Below are positions 1-10,086 of a stretch of 64,000 nt of DNA, piece after piece. Position numbers and translations under genes: made by a program. Source of the stretch: Ferrovum sp. PN-J185 (GTDB taxonomy: Bacteria; Pseudomonadota; Gammaproteobacteria; Burkholderiales; Ferrovaceae); assembly GCF_001581925.1 (NCBI RefSeq), contig NZ_LQZA01000001.1:124001-188000 (forward strand), written 5' to 3'. The notes under the pieces are model-generated. The model did not search any database, was not told the DNA's origin, and was given only the letters and a program-made list of their open reading frames with translations. The first letter of the stretch is position 1. Each line of letters opens with the position of its first letter.

Positions 1-1
1 G

Positions 2-1774
2 ACCTCTAAACCATTTCGTTATCGCGCCCGTACCTGGGAGTTGCAACGCTCCCCCAGCGTCAGTCCTCATGATGCCATGGGTAGTCAATTAGTTGTTCAA
101 GTAAAGCTTAAAAAAGAAGTGGTGCGTGTATTACCTGGTAAAAATGATGCGATTAATGAGTGTTGGTTATCCGATCGTGATCGCTTTGGTTTTGAAGCGG
201 TGAACAGCAGTGATCGCTTATTAAAACCCATGATTAAAGAGGAAGGTGAGTGGCGCGAAGCAGAATGGGCTGAAGCGCTGCAAGTGGTGGTTGATGCCTT
301 TGATAAAATTAAAAGTGCACATGGAGCTAACTCATTGGGGCTGTGGGCGAGCCCGCAGTTATCTTTAGAAGAATTGTGGTTGGCGCAAAAATTAATGCGT
401 GATTTGGGTTCTTCTAATATTGATCACCGTTTCCGTCAGCGCGACTTTTCTATGGACCATGCTGATGTCAGCGTGCCATGGCTTGGCATGCCAATTGAAC
501 AGTGGTCACAACTCAATACCACTTTATTAATAGGTTCAAGAATCCGTTCCGAGTTTCCTTTGCTTGCCGTACGTTTACGTCACGCCGTCAAAGCCGGTGG
601 GGTGGTTCATTTAATAAACTCTTTCACTGATGATTTAGCTATGCCAACTGGTCAGCAGTTGGTGGGTACGCCAAGTGTCATGCCATCTTTATTGGCTCAG
701 GTATTACAAGCTGCAGCAAGCCTCACAGGGCAGACAGTAAACGCCAATTGCCAAGCCATGATGGGTGGGGTGGTCAGCGAAGAAGCTCAGTCTATCGCTC
801 ACAGTTTGATTGGTGAGGGTAAAAAAGCAGTGGTGTTAGGTCAGCTTGCAGAACAGCACGCAGATTATGCCACGCTATGGAGTCTTGCCCAAGAGTTGTG
901 TCGCATTACAGGTAGTACACTCAGTTATTTGCCACAAGGGGCGAATGCCGTTGCAGCTCATGCTGTGGGAGTGGTGCCTTATCAAGGTAGTCTTGGAGCA
1001 CATGCTTATCAGGGTTTAAATGCACAACAGATGATGGAGCAGCCACGCCATGCACTGATGGTGTTAGGTCTTGAGCCAGAGGTAGATGCGCTTGAATCAC
1101 ATCGTGCATTAAAGGCGTTACAGGCTGCTGATTTTGTTGTTGCCATGCATGCGTTCAAAGGTAATTTGCCTGAGTGGGCTGATGTTATTTTACCGATTGC
1201 GCCCTTCACTGAGACGCCAGGAACCTTTGTCAATATGGCAGGGCAGGTACAAACAGTGAAAGCGGCTATCCACACCAAAGGGGAAAGTCGCCCCTTGTGG
1301 AAAGTGTTACGTGTGTTAGCCAATTTATTTGATTTACCGGGTTATCAATATGACACCTTGGAAGAGGTGTATAAAGAGGGTGAATTAAATTGGGCTGATG
1401 TGATTAAACAGAAATTGAACAATCACAGACACTATTTGCCAGCACTTAAAATGCGTGCTTCGTTGAATGTGTTAGAGCGCTTAAGTGAGGTACCACCGTA
1501 TCAAATTGATGCCTTAACACGTCGCTCAGCTCCACTACAAGACAGCACCTTAGGACAATGTCGTTATGTAGCACTGTCTACTAACACTGCTAATAAGCTC
1601 AAAGTAACTGAAGGACAACAGGTTCGTATTAGCCAAGGATCAGGACAAGCCCAATTGAGTGTACGAATTAATAATCAATTGGCTGATCATGTGTTATGGC
1701 TACCCAGTGGTATTGACGAGACTAAAGAGTTAGATGTGAATCAGTTAACGATTACCGTGGAGGCCGTAAGCTAA
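2..1774 (+). CDS. nuoG: NADH-quinone oxidoreductase subunit G (5' end outside window)
   Basis: C-terminal 590 residues of the large peripheral-arm subunit of complex I. The frame is open from base 2, and the first visible residues ([12 protein letters not shown], then SVSPHD and [12 protein letters not shown]) match the start of the NuoG molybdopterin-oxidoreductase-like domain. The N-terminal [2Fe-2S]/[4Fe-4S] ferredoxin domains therefore lie upstream of the window. The domain is structural in NuoG and does not bind molybdenum. The TTG at base 41 is internal, not a start. The stop TAA overlaps the nuoH ATG by one base, indicating translational coupling. Confidence 0.95.
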   Translation, partial: TSKPFRYRARTWELQRSPSVSPHDAMGSQLVVQVKLKKEVVRVLPGKNDAINECWLSDRDRFGFEAVNSSDRLLKPMIKEEGEWREAEWAEALQVVVDAFDKIKSAHGANSLGLWASPQLSLEELWLAQKLMRDLGSSNIDHRFRQRDFSMDHADVSVPWLGMPIEQWSQLNTTLLIGSRIRSEFPLLAVRLRHAVKAGGVVHLINSFTDDLAMPTGQQLVGTPSVMPSLLAQVLQAAASLTGQTVNANCQAMMGGVVSEEAQSIAHSLIGEGKKAVVLGQLAEQHADYATLWSLAQELCRITGSTLSYLPQGANAVAAHAVGVVPYQGSLGAHAYQGLNAQQMMEQPRHALMVLGLEPEVDALESHRALKALQAADFVVAMHAFKGNLPEWADVILPIAPFTETPGTFVNMAGQVQTVKAAIHTKGESRPLWKVLRVLANLFDLPGYQYDTLEEVYKEGELNWADVIKQKLNNHRHYLPALKMRASLNVLERLSEVPPYQIDALTRRSAPLQDSTLGQCRYVALSTNTANKLKVTEGQQVRISQGSGQAQLSVRINNQLADHVLWLPSGIDETKELDVNQLTITVEAVS

Positions 1775-2817
1775 TGCAAGCTGTTATTGATTTCTTCGGT
1801 CCTCTCTGGCCTTTGGTGTGGACACTGTTAAAGATTGTTGTGATTGTCCTGCCTTTATTAGGTGCTGTGGCCTATCTAACCTTAGCTGAGCGTAAAGTAA
1901 TTGGTTATATGCAAATTCGTATTGGTCCTAATCGTGTGGGGCCAAAAGGATTATTGCAACCTATTGCTGATGCCATCAAATTGTTGATGAAAGAAATTGT
2001 TGTGCCAACGGGAGCCAATAAATTCTTATTTGTCTTTGCCCCTGTATTAGCCATCATGCCAGCGTTGGCTGCTTGGGCTGTAGTCCCTTTTGGCCCTGAC
2101 CTGGTGTTAGCTAATGTTAATGCTGGTTTACTTTATGTTATGGCTATCACCTCGGTAGGGGTATATGGCGTGGTGATTGCAGGATGGGCATCTAATTCAA
2201 AATATGCTTTTTTAGGAGCGCTACGCTCCGCAGCGCAAATTGTATCCTATGAAATTGCCATGGGTTTTGCTTTAGTGACCGTATTGATGATGTCACACAG
2301 TCTTAACTTAACTGACATTGTGCGTGCTCAACAGGGACCTTACGGGATACTGCAATGGAACTGGGTACCATTACTACCCATGTTTATTATTTATATCATC
2401 TCAGGCACCGCAGAGACTAACCGTGCTCCTTTTGACGTGGCTGAGGGTGAGAGTGAAATTGTGGCAGGTTTTCATGTGGAATATTCTGGAATGGCCTTTG
2501 CTATTTTCTTCTTGGCAGAATATGCCAACATGATTTTAATTGCTGCGCTCACCTCCATCATGTTTATGGGGGGATGGTTGTCTCCTGTTTCATTTATTCC
2601 TAATAGTATTTTGTGGTTATTCGCTAAGATGGCTTTTGTGCTGTTTTTATTCTTGTGGTTTAGAGCTACTTTCCCTCGTTATCGTTATGATCAGATTATG
2701 CGACTGGGTTGGAAAGTGTTTATTCCATTAACGTTAGTATGGCTCGTTGTCGTTGGGGTGCTCATGCAAGCGCCATTTCGGTCGCTGCCTATACTTAACA
2801 TTTGGTTCCATGGATAG
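1774..2817 (+). CDS. nuoH: NADH-quinone oxidoreductase subunit H
   Basis: Membrane subunit of complex I that forms most of the quinone-binding chamber where the peripheral arm joins the membrane arm. 347 aa, the normal length, with about eight hydrophobic helices. Diagnostic stretches are [20 protein letters not shown] near residue 40, the Glu-rich loop [20 protein letters not shown] near residue 215, and the C-terminal [19 protein letters not shown]. The ATG overlaps the nuoG stop. It lies in an uninterrupted nuo operon; no internal promoter was seen. Confidence 0.97.
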   Translation: MQAVIDFFGPLWPLVWTLLKIVVIVLPLLGAVAYLTLAERKVIGYMQIRIGPNRVGPKGLLQPIADAIKLLMKEIVVPTGANKFLFVFAPVLAIMPALAAWAVVPFGPDLVLANVNAGLLYVMAITSVGVYGVVIAGWASNSKYAFLGALRSAAQIVSYEIAMGFALVTVLMMSHSLNLTDIVRAQQGPYGILQWNWVPLLPMFIIYIISGTAETNRAPFDVAEGESEIVAGFHVEYSGMAFAIFFLAEYANMILIAALTSIMFMGGWLSPVSFIPNSILWLFAKMAFVLFLFLWFRATFPRYRYDQIMRLGWKVFIPLTLVWLVVVGVLMQAPFRSLPILNIWFHG

Positions 2818-2826
2818 GAGTTGACA

Positions 2827-3315
2827 ATGGGTGCCATTACAGAGTTTGTTAAAAGTTTAATGTTAGGTGAGCTCATTAAGGGTATGGGCGTGACGGGTAA
2901 GCATTTTTTTGCTCGTAAAATCACTGTTCAGTATCCAGAGGAAAAAACACCGCAATCCCCTCGCTTTCGTGGGCTTCATGCACTACGTCGCTATCCTAAT
3001 GGGGAAGAACGTTGTATTGCCTGTAAATTATGTGAAGCCGTCTGTCCTGCGATGGCTATTACCATTGAGTCTGAGGTACGTGCAGACGGATCGCGCCGCA
3101 CTACGCGTTATGATATTGATTTAACCAAGTGTATTTTCTGTGGTTTTTGTGAGGAATCTTGTCCCGTTGATTCCATCGTTGAAACACGAATTTTTGAATA
3201 CCACGGTGAAGAGCGTGGTGATTTATTAATGACTAAAGAAAAACTCTTGGCTATTGGTGATCGTTACGAGGCACAAATCGCCCAAGATCGCGCGCAAGAC
3301 GCTCCCTATCGTTAA
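2827..3315 (+). CDS. nuoI: NADH-quinone oxidoreductase subunit I
   Basis: Peripheral-arm subunit carrying two [4Fe-4S] clusters (N6a/N6b) that pass electrons towards the quinone site. 162 aa. Two classic ferredoxin motifs are visible: [12 protein letters not shown] and [12 protein letters not shown], each CxxCxxCxxxCP. ATG 2827 is preferred over an in-frame TTG at 2821, because AGGAG at 2816-2820 lies 6 bases before the ATG but abuts the TTG. It follows nuoH by 9 bases. Confidence 0.96.
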   Translation: MGAITEFVKSLMLGELIKGMGVTGKHFFARKITVQYPEEKTPQSPRFRGLHALRRYPNGEERCIACKLCEAVCPAMAITIESEVRADGSRRTTRYDIDLTKCIFCGFCEESCPVDSIVETRIFEYHGEERGDLLMTKEKLLAIGDRYEAQIAQDRAQDAPYR

Positions 3316-3327
3316 AGGAATAGAAAA

Positions 3328-3927
3328 GTGATGACCTCTGCTGTCATGTTGTTTACAGTATTTGCTGTGATTTTGGTAATTAGTGCATTAGGTGTGATTA
3401 CTGCAAGAAACCCAGTGCATGCTGCCTTATTTTTAGTATTGTCTTTTTTTACCGGTTCAGCATTATGGATGATGTTGGAAGCTGAATTCTTAGCCATTAC
3501 TCTGGTGTTGGTCTATGTGGGGGCGGTGATGGTGCTGTTCCTCTTTGTGGTGATGATGCTCAACATTGATCTTGATCGTCTGCGCGAAGGGTTTTGGAAA
3601 CACTTACCACTAGGAGCTGGGGTTGCGTTACTGATGGTGGTGGAAATGGTGCTCGTGGTGAGTAGCAAACAGTTTGCCAATATGTCGAGTGTCAGCAATA
3701 GTTCGGGTATGAGTAACACCCAAGAGTTGGGGATGCTGCTTTATAACCAATATGTTTACCCCTTCGAATTGGCTGCGGCCATATTGTTGTTAGCGATCGT
3801 GGCGGCCATTGCGCTTACCCATCGTCGTCGTAAAGATTCGCGTTATGTGGATCCTGCATTCCAGGTGAGTGTGAAGGCATCGCAGCGTGTCAAAATTATT
3901 AAGATGCCGGCGGAGAAAGACCTGTGA
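3328..3927 (+). CDS. nuoJ: NADH-quinone oxidoreductase subunit J
   Basis: Small membrane subunit of complex I with five predicted transmembrane helices. 199 aa. Family hallmarks are [14 protein letters not shown] near residue 28 and the [25 protein letters not shown] segment holding the pi-bulge helix. The start may be GTG 3328 (8 bases after AAGGA) or the adjacent ATG 3331. The last 4 bases overlap nuoK (GTGA), so the two genes are translationally coupled. The C-terminus is basic and cytoplasmic. Confidence 0.95.
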   Translation: MMTSAVMLFTVFAVILVISALGVITARNPVHAALFLVLSFFTGSALWMMLEAEFLAITLVLVYVGAVMVLFLFVVMMLNIDLDRLREGFWKHLPLGAGVALLMVVEMVLVVSSKQFANMSSVSNSSGMSNTQELGMLLYNQYVYPFELAAAILLLAIVAAIALTHRRRKDSRYVDPAFQVSVKASQRVKIIKMPAEKDL

Positions 3928-4232
3928 CTTTAAACTTAACTGATTATTTAATGTTAGCTGCGGTACTCTTTGCGATTAGTATCGTCGGTATTTTTTTAAA
4001 CCGTAAAAATGTCATTATTCTATTGATGTGTATTGAATTGATGCTGCTTGCGGTTAATCTTAATTTTATTGCGTTTTCTCATTATTTAAATGACACGGCA
4101 GGCCAGATATTTGTATTTTTTATTTTAACGGTAGCAGCAGCGGAATCTGCTATTGGACTGGCTATTTTAGTGGTGCTCTTTAGAAATATGCGCACTATTA
4201 ACGTTGATGATATTAACCAACTCAAGGAATAA
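3924..4232 (+). CDS. nuoK: NADH-quinone oxidoreductase subunit K
   Basis: MrpC-like membrane subunit of complex I with three helices, part of the proton path. 102 aa, the expected size. The conserved membrane Glu residues occur in [19 protein letters not shown] near residue 36 and in [17 protein letters not shown] near residue 72. It uses a GTG start embedded in the nuoJ stop (GTGA). Confidence 0.96.
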   Translation: MTLNLTDYLMLAAVLFAISIVGIFLNRKNVIILLMCIELMLLAVNLNFIAFSHYLNDTAGQIFVFFILTVAAAESAIGLAILVVLFRNMRTINVDDINQLKE

Positions 4233-4235
4233 GCT

Positions 4236-6191
4236 GTGAGCATGACATCGCTTTATCTCATCGTTCCAATGGCGCCTCTTGTGGGGGCACTACTTGCGGG
4301 ACTGTTGGGCAAAACATTGGGTAAAACAATCAGTCACACGGTGACCATTGTTGGCGTATTAATTTCTTTTATTGCCTCTCTGGCTATTGCTCAAGATGTG
4401 TTTGCTGGACATCTTTTTAACGGCAACTTATATACCTGGATGACAGCAGGGGATCTGTCTTTTCATGTGGGATTTTTAATTGATCCCTTGACGGTCACCA
4501 TGATGCTGGTGGTCACATTTGTCTCTTTAATGGTCCATATTTATACAGTGGGCTATATGCATGATGACCCAGGGTACCAGCGTTTTTTTAGCTATATTTC
4601 ACTGTTCACCTTCGCCATGTTGATGCTTGTGATGTCGAACAACTTTCTGCAACTGTTCTTTGGTTGGGAAGCAGTGGGATTGGTCTCTTACTTATTAATT
4701 GGTTTTTGGTTTCAACGCTCAAGCGCAGTATTTGCTAATTTAAAAGCCTTTCTCGTTAATCGCGTGGGTGACTTTGGTTTTCTGCTTGGTATCGGTTTGA
4801 TCTTAGCTAATTTCCATAGCCTAGATTACGCCACGGTGTTTTCAATGGTCCCGCAGTTAATGCATCAGCAGATTACTCTGATAAGTGGCCACAGCTGGTC
4901 TTTGATGAGTGTTATTTGTATTCTTCTGTTTATCGGTGCCATGGGTAAATCAGCACAAATGCCCTTACATGTCTGGTTACCTGATTCAATGGAAGGTCCT
5001 ACCCCTATTTCTGCTTTAATTCATGCGGCCACCATGGTCACAGCGGGTATCTTTATGGTATCTAGAATGTCGCCACTTTTTGAAGTGTCGGATACGGCAC
5101 GTTCTGTGATTTTAGTCATTGGCGCCTCAACGGCACTCTTTATGGCTTTCTTAGGGGTTATTCAATACGACATTAAGCGCGTAGTGGCTTATTCAACCTT
5201 ATCGCAGTTGGGGTATATGACCGTGGCCTTGGGGGCCTCAGCTTACCCGGTGGCGATTTTCCACTTAGGGACCCATGCTTTCTTTAAAGCGTTGCTGTTT
5301 TTAGCTGCAGGCTCAGTGATTCATGCCATGCATCATGAACAGGATATGCGTCATATGGGTGGTTTGAGAAAGTACTTGCCCATTACTTATATTACGGCGT
5401 TAATAGGTTCCTTGGCTTTATGTGGTATTCCGCCCTTCGCTGGGTTTTTCTCAAAGGATCTGATTATTGATGCGGTGAGTGGTTCGCATTTATATGGGGC
5501 AGGCTATGCACAATTTGCTGTGACTGCTGGCGTATTTGTGACAGCATTTTATACTTTCCGTATGTTTTTTATGACCTTTCATGGCAAAGAGCGTATGGAT
5601 CATCACACCAAAGAGCATTTACATGAATCGCCTCTAGTCATTACTCTGCCATTGATTTTGTTGGCAATACCCTCGCTCTTGGCGGGCTATATGTTAATTG
5701 GTCCCATGATTATGGGAGATTATTTTGGTACCTCAATAGTCATTGATCCACAGCATTCTGTGCTCCATCACATTCGTGAAGAATTTACCAATCCCAACGG
5801 GTTTATGGTGAACGGTTTGATGGCGCTACCTCTATGGTTAGCAGTAGCGGGTATTGTGTTGGCTGCAGTGTTTTATCTATTTATGCCACGCATTCCAGAA
5901 AAAATTAAAGCGCAATCTGGGCTAATCTACACGCTACTTAGTAACAATTATTATTTTGATTGGTTTAACGATCGCGTACTGTCACGTGGCACCATTTCTT
6001 TGGGGAAAAAATTATGGCGCTATGGTGATGTGACACTCATTGATGGCACCATGGTAATGGGAACGGCTCGCACCATTAGCCGCTTTGCTGATCGTTTGCG
6101 TCATTTGCAGTCAGGTTACATTTATCACTATGCGTTTATCATGATTTTTGGTGTATTTGTGCTCATGAGTTTATGGTTTATAAGAGGGTAA
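4236..6191 (+). CDS. nuoL: NADH-quinone oxidoreductase subunit L
   Basis: Distal antiporter-like (MrpA-type) proton-pumping subunit of complex I. 651 aa, including the long lateral helix at the C-terminus. Conserved pieces are the LQLFFGWEAVGLVSYLLIGFW helix with its key Glu near residue 145, the lysine helix around MGKSAQMPLHVWLPDSMEGP near residue 230, and AYSTLSQLGYM near residue 320. GTG 4236 lies 7 bases after AAGGA; ATG 4242 is a poorer alternative at 13 bases. It follows nuoK by 3 bases. Confidence 0.96.
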   Translation: MSMTSLYLIVPMAPLVGALLAGLLGKTLGKTISHTVTIVGVLISFIASLAIAQDVFAGHLFNGNLYTWMTAGDLSFHVGFLIDPLTVTMMLVVTFVSLMVHIYTVGYMHDDPGYQRFFSYISLFTFAMLMLVMSNNFLQLFFGWEAVGLVSYLLIGFWFQRSSAVFANLKAFLVNRVGDFGFLLGIGLILANFHSLDYATVFSMVPQLMHQQITLISGHSWSLMSVICILLFIGAMGKSAQMPLHVWLPDSMEGPTPISALIHAATMVTAGIFMVSRMSPLFEVSDTARSVILVIGASTALFMAFLGVIQYDIKRVVAYSTLSQLGYMTVALGASAYPVAIFHLGTHAFFKALLFLAAGSVIHAMHHEQDMRHMGGLRKYLPITYITALIGSLALCGIPPFAGFFSKDLIIDAVSGSHLYGAGYAQFAVTAGVFVTAFYTFRMFFMTFHGKERMDHHTKEHLHESPLVITLPLILLAIPSLLAGYMLIGPMIMGDYFGTSIVIDPQHSVLHHIREEFTNPNGFMVNGLMALPLWLAVAGIVLAAVFYLFMPRIPEKIKAQSGLIYTLLSNNYYFDWFNDRVLSRGTISLGKKLWRYGDVTLIDGTMVMGTARTISRFADRLRHLQSGYIYHYAFIMIFGVFVLMSLWFIRG

Positions 6192-6206
6192 GGGTGAACT
6201 GTTGAT

Positions 6207-7685
6207 ATGAATTTTCATGCCTATTTGTCATTTAGTATCTGGTTACCCATTATCATGGGCTGTCTTGTGGCGCTTACTGAGCACGAGGTGCGTCGCCTGA
6301 CCTTAAGCTTGTCGTTATTGGGGGCTGTATTAAGTTTTCTTGTTACTCTTCCTCTGTATGCTCAGTTCTCATCCACGGCCACAGGAATGCAATTTGTGGA
6401 AATGGTGCCTTGGATTAAAGCCTACAACATCAATTATTATTTGGGCATTGATGGTATTTCTTTGTGGTTTGTATTACTCAATAGTTTTGTTACGATTCTC
6501 GTGGTGATTGCAGGGTGGGTGGTTATTCGCACACACTTAGCACAATATATGGCAGCCTTTTTGATTTCCTCTGGACTCATTAATGGTATTTTTGAGTCAT
6601 TGGATGCTGTGTTGTTTTATGTTTTCTTTGAAGCCACCTTAATTCCTATGTTCTTGATTATCGGTATGTGGGGTGGTCCGCAACGTGTTTATGCATCGAT
6701 TAAGTTCTTTTTATATACACTCATGGGTTCATTACTCATGTTGGCTGCTTTTATTTATCTTTATTTTGAAGCCGGACGCAGTTTTGATATTCTCAAATTC
6801 CAAGCGCTGTCACTCGCTCTGCCTGTACAAATTTTAATTTTCTTGGCCTTTTTTGCCTCCTTCGCTGTGAAAGCCGCCATGTGGCCTTTCCATACCTGGT
6901 TACCCGATGCTCACGTTGAGGCACCTACTGGTGGCTCAGTGATTTTGGCGGCAATTACCCTAAAAACTGGGGCTTATGGCTTTTTGCGCTTTAGCCTACC
7001 GATCACTCCTGATGCCTCTCATACCTTGTCAGGTTTAATGATTACCTTGTCATTAATTGCTGTGTTATATGTGGCGTTGGTGGCATTGATCCAAAAGGAC
7101 ATGAAAAAACTGATTGCCTACTCCTCAGTGTCGCACATGGGTTTTGTGACCTTGGGTATTTTTATGTTTAATACCTTGGGTATTGAGGGCAGTATCTTAC
7201 AAATGATTTCTCATGCGTTTGTATCCATTGCCATGTTCCTCTGTATTGGCGTTTTATATGATCGTATGCACACAAGAGATATTGGCGCTTATGGTGGTGT
7301 GGCCAATAAGATGCCCGTTTTTGCTGCCTTTTTAATGCTCTTTGCTATGGCCAGTGCAGGCTTACCTGGCACCAGTGGTTTTGTGGGTGAGTTCACCGTT
7401 ATCTTGGGTGCAATTAAGGTTAACTTTTGGTATGCGGTTCTTGCTGCCGCCAACCTGGTTTTTGGTGCGGCCTACATTCTGTGGATGTATAAGCGCGTTA
7501 TTTTTGGAGAAGTGGTGAATAGCGAGGTGGCGCAGTTAGAGGATGTGACTGGTCGCGAGAAATTTTTCTTGGCCATCATTGTGGTATTAATTTTTGCTAT
7601 GGGTTTATATCCGCAACTGATTACCAGTACTATTCATACATCAGTGAATCAATTGATTCAGCAATCATCAGCAATTAAGTATTAA
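6207..7685 (+). CDS. nuoM: NADH-quinone oxidoreductase subunit M
   Basis: Second antiporter-like proton-pumping subunit (MrpD-type). 492 aa, about 14 helices. The conserved Glu lies in FYVFFEATLIPMFLIIGMWGG near residue 143, the broken-helix lysine in FAVKAAMWPFHTWLPDAHVE near residue 230, and IAYSSVSHMGFV near residue 305. Located 15 bases after nuoL, within the same operon. Confidence 0.96.
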   Translation: MNFHAYLSFSIWLPIIMGCLVALTEHEVRRLTLSLSLLGAVLSFLVTLPLYAQFSSTATGMQFVEMVPWIKAYNINYYLGIDGISLWFVLLNSFVTILVVIAGWVVIRTHLAQYMAAFLISSGLINGIFESLDAVLFYVFFEATLIPMFLIIGMWGGPQRVYASIKFFLYTLMGSLLMLAAFIYLYFEAGRSFDILKFQALSLALPVQILIFLAFFASFAVKAAMWPFHTWLPDAHVEAPTGGSVILAAITLKTGAYGFLRFSLPITPDASHTLSGLMITLSLIAVLYVALVALIQKDMKKLIAYSSVSHMGFVTLGIFMFNTLGIEGSILQMISHAFVSIAMFLCIGVLYDRMHTRDIGAYGGVANKMPVFAAFLMLFAMASAGLPGTSGFVGEFTVILGAIKVNFWYAVLAAANLVFGAAYILWMYKRVIFGEVVNSEVAQLEDVTGREKFFLAIIVVLIFAMGLYPQLITSTIHTSVNQLIQQSSAIKY

Positions 7686-7695
7686 TGGAGCATCA

Positions 7696-9144
7696 ATGAA
7701 CTTTGCCTTTTCAAGTATCGCCCCAGCGCTTCCCGAGATAGTACTCTTGATCTCGCTCAGTCTTTTGTTGCTGCTCGATTTATGGATCAATGACGAGAAC
7801 CGCTTTTATACCTATGTGCTTGCTCAACTCGCATTAATTGCTACAGGCTTTAGTGTATTGATGGGAGAAAACGGCCAGATCATGACAGCCTTTAACGGCT
7901 TATTTATTAGTGATGCCATGGCACGCACTCTAAATATATTTTCTGTGATTACCATGGGTTTTGTCTTTGCCTACTCTCGCCTCTACTCACAGGATCGAGG
8001 TCTCTTTAAAGGTGAGTTTTTTGTACTAATGTTATTTGCCTTGTTAGGCATTATGGTAATGATTTCGGCTAATCATTTCTTGGTACTTTATTTAGGTCTT
8101 GAGATGTTAGCGCTAGCACAATGCGCATTGATTGCTCTTCAACGTGACTCTAAAAAAGCCACTGAAGCCGCCATGAAATACTTTGTACTCTCGGCACTGG
8201 CGTCAGGCTTGTTACTCTATGGCTTATCAATGCTCTATGGTGCTACGGGTTCATTACTCATTCCAGAAGTAGCCAACGCCATTGCTGCAAATACCATTGA
8301 TCCTGCCATATTGGTGTTTGGTTTGGTATTTGTGGTTGCTGGTTTAGGGTTTAAATTAGGGGCAGTGCCCTTTCATATGTGGCTTCCCGATGTGTACGAA
8401 GGCTCTCCTACTTCAGTGACTTTGTTTGTGGCCTCAGTCCCTAAAATTGCGGCTTTTGCTTTTATTATTCGCTTGTTAGTGGGTGCCTTAGGCGCGCTTG
8501 TTAATGATTGGCAACCCATGCTTGTGATCATGGCAGTGTTATCCATTGGTCTTGGTAATATTGTGGCGATAGCACAGACCAATATCAAAAGAATGTTGGC
8601 ATACTCAACTATTTCCCATATGGGGTACTTAATTCTTGGCATACTCTCAGCGAATAACGCAGGTTATGCCGCCTCAATGTTTTATGTGGCCTCTTACGTG
8701 ATCATTTCTGTGGCCGCCTTTGGTATTGTGCTATTGCTTTCACGCCATGGTTTTGAGGGTGATCGCTTGGATGATTTTAAGGGATTAAATAATCGTAGTC
8801 CTTGGATTGCTTTTATGATGTTATTGGTTATGGTATCCATGGCAGGAATTCCGCCATCAGTGGGCTTTTTTGCTAAATTATCCGTATTAAGTGCAGTGCT
8901 TGATGCTGGATATACTTGGCTTGTGGTGTATGCGGTGATTTTCTCGTTAATTGGTGCATTCTATTACCTGCGTATTATTAAGCTCATGTATATGGATGAC
9001 CCTGTGGGTGAGGAGAAATTAGTAACCGAACCTGATCACTTAATCTTGATTGGATTGAACGGGCTGGTTATTTTTATTTTAGGGATTGTTCCGCAGTCCT
9101 TGATTGATCTTTGTTTTAATTCCATTGCACACTCTTTTAGATAA
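7696..9144 (+). CDS. nuoN: NADH-quinone oxidoreductase subunit N
   Basis: Third antiporter-like proton-pumping subunit and last gene of the nuo cluster. 482 aa. Recognisable segments are LVLYLGLEMLALAQCALIAL near residue 130, KLGAVPFHMWLPDVYEGSPT near residue 220, and LAYSTISHMGYLILG near residue 300. nudF follows after 5 bases and is probably co-transcribed. The DUF2818 gene often found between nuoN and nudF in betaproteobacteria is absent. Confidence 0.96.
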   Translation: MNFAFSSIAPALPEIVLLISLSLLLLLDLWINDENRFYTYVLAQLALIATGFSVLMGENGQIMTAFNGLFISDAMARTLNIFSVITMGFVFAYSRLYSQDRGLFKGEFFVLMLFALLGIMVMISANHFLVLYLGLEMLALAQCALIALQRDSKKATEAAMKYFVLSALASGLLLYGLSMLYGATGSLLIPEVANAIAANTIDPAILVFGLVFVVAGLGFKLGAVPFHMWLPDVYEGSPTSVTLFVASVPKIAAFAFIIRLLVGALGALVNDWQPMLVIMAVLSIGLGNIVAIAQTNIKRMLAYSTISHMGYLILGILSANNAGYAASMFYVASYVIISVAAFGIVLLLSRHGFEGDRLDDFKGLNNRSPWIAFMMLLVMVSMAGIPPSVGFFAKLSVLSAVLDAGYTWLVVYAVIFSLIGAFYYLRIIKLMYMDDPVGEEKLVTEPDHLILIGLNGLVIFILGIVPQSLIDLCFNSIAHSFR

Positions 9145-9149
9145 GCCAT

Positions 9150-9716
9150 ATGAAAGATATTCTTGATGGCTTTCCTGATTTTACCGAGTCGCAATTAACC
9201 ACTGAACAACTCTTCAAAGGTCGTTTGTTGGACGTGAGACGCGACACCGTCTCTTTGCCCAATGGTGGGGAGGCCGTTCGTGAGTACATTGTGCATAGCG
9301 GTGCTGCTGCTATTATTCCACTCTTAGATGATGGTAGTGTGTTACTTGAATACCAATATCGTTATCCCAACCAACGTCATTACATTGAGATTCCAGCAGG
9401 TAAATTAGAACCTCATGAACCCACTCTCGTGGCAGCTCAACGCGAGTTATTGGAAGAGACAGGTTATCGAGCAGCGCATTGGCAACACCTCACCACATTG
9501 CATTTGTGTATTGCTTACTCCACCGAAAAAATAGAATTTTTCTTGGCCCGTGGTCTCACCTTTGAAGCTCATGATCGCGATGAAGAGGAGTTTCTAGAAA
9601 CCTTAGCACTTCCTCTAGAAGAAGCGTTTAAATGGGTGGCAGAAGGGCGTATCAATGACGCAAAAACCGTTGCTGGGTTATTATGGTTAAAGGCGTTTGG
9701 CCAGCATTTAATTTAG
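9150..9716 (+). CDS. nudF: ADP-ribose pyrophosphatase, Nudix family
   Basis: Hydrolyses ADP-ribose and related nucleoside diphosphate sugars, recycling or detoxifying NAD-derived ADP-ribose. 188 aa. The Nudix box (G-x5-E-x7-REL-LEE-TG) starts at GKLEPHE near residue 85, preceded by YIEIPAG, which is typical of the ADP-ribose diphosphatase subfamily. Its position 5 bases after nuoN makes it the operon's last gene. Substrate is assigned from family and context only. Confidence 0.85.
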   Translation: MKDILDGFPDFTESQLTTEQLFKGRLLDVRRDTVSLPNGGEAVREYIVHSGAAAIIPLLDDGSVLLEYQYRYPNQRHYIEIPAGKLEPHEPTLVAAQRELLEETGYRAAHWQHLTTLHLCIAYSTEKIEFFLARGLTFEAHDRDEEEFLETLALPLEEAFKWVAEGRINDAKTVAGLLWLKAFGQHLI

Positions 9717-9761
9717 TTTTTTAAACGCTTAATTACTATCCTGTAAGGGTATTGATTAACA

Positions 9762-9814
9762 CCACTTTAAAACTGATACAGGTTTAAGCAAACGCCAACT
9801 TAAATGTGATACAG
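9762..9814. repeat. Pair of 20-bp direct repeats resembling an IS21-family end
   Basis: Two 20-bp copies at 9762-9781 and 9795-9814 match at 16 of 20 positions; both begin CCA and end TGATACAG around a TTAAA core. Repeated terminal boxes of the TGATnCAG type are a feature of IS21-family ends. No istA or istB coding sequence is recognisable beside them, so this would be a solo end or relic. The rest of the 370-bp gap to htpG holds only a possible 29-codon ORF (9885-9974) and the htpG terminator. Confidence 0.4.
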
Positions 9815-10027
9815 CCATACTTTTTCCTCTTTAGCTGATATCACTGAGCACAAACCAGGCAATCTTTCGTGAACATTAAAGACAATGTCCAACTACGGCT
9901 TGGTTGAGATGAAACGAGAGAACAGGCACGTCCGTCCAATTGCTAAGGGAACGGACTTCCGGATCGTTGCCTGATCGTGTTTTGCATTCAATATTTTTGA
10001 TAAATAGGTTTTTTTGGTATTAAAAGA

Positions 10028-10069
10028 TGTGTTTGAGGGGATGCGTGCATAACGTTATCCCTCAAACAA
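10028..10069 (-). terminator. Hairpin downstream of htpG
   Basis: Inverted repeat TGTTTGAGGG (10030-10039) with CCCTCAAACA (10059-10068), extended by an AT/AT pair past one bulged G. It sits 18 bases past the htpG stop and is followed on the minus strand by a short T run. It probably ends the htpG transcript. Confidence 0.6.
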
Positions 10070-10086
10070 ATCAGTAGTAGTGACAC

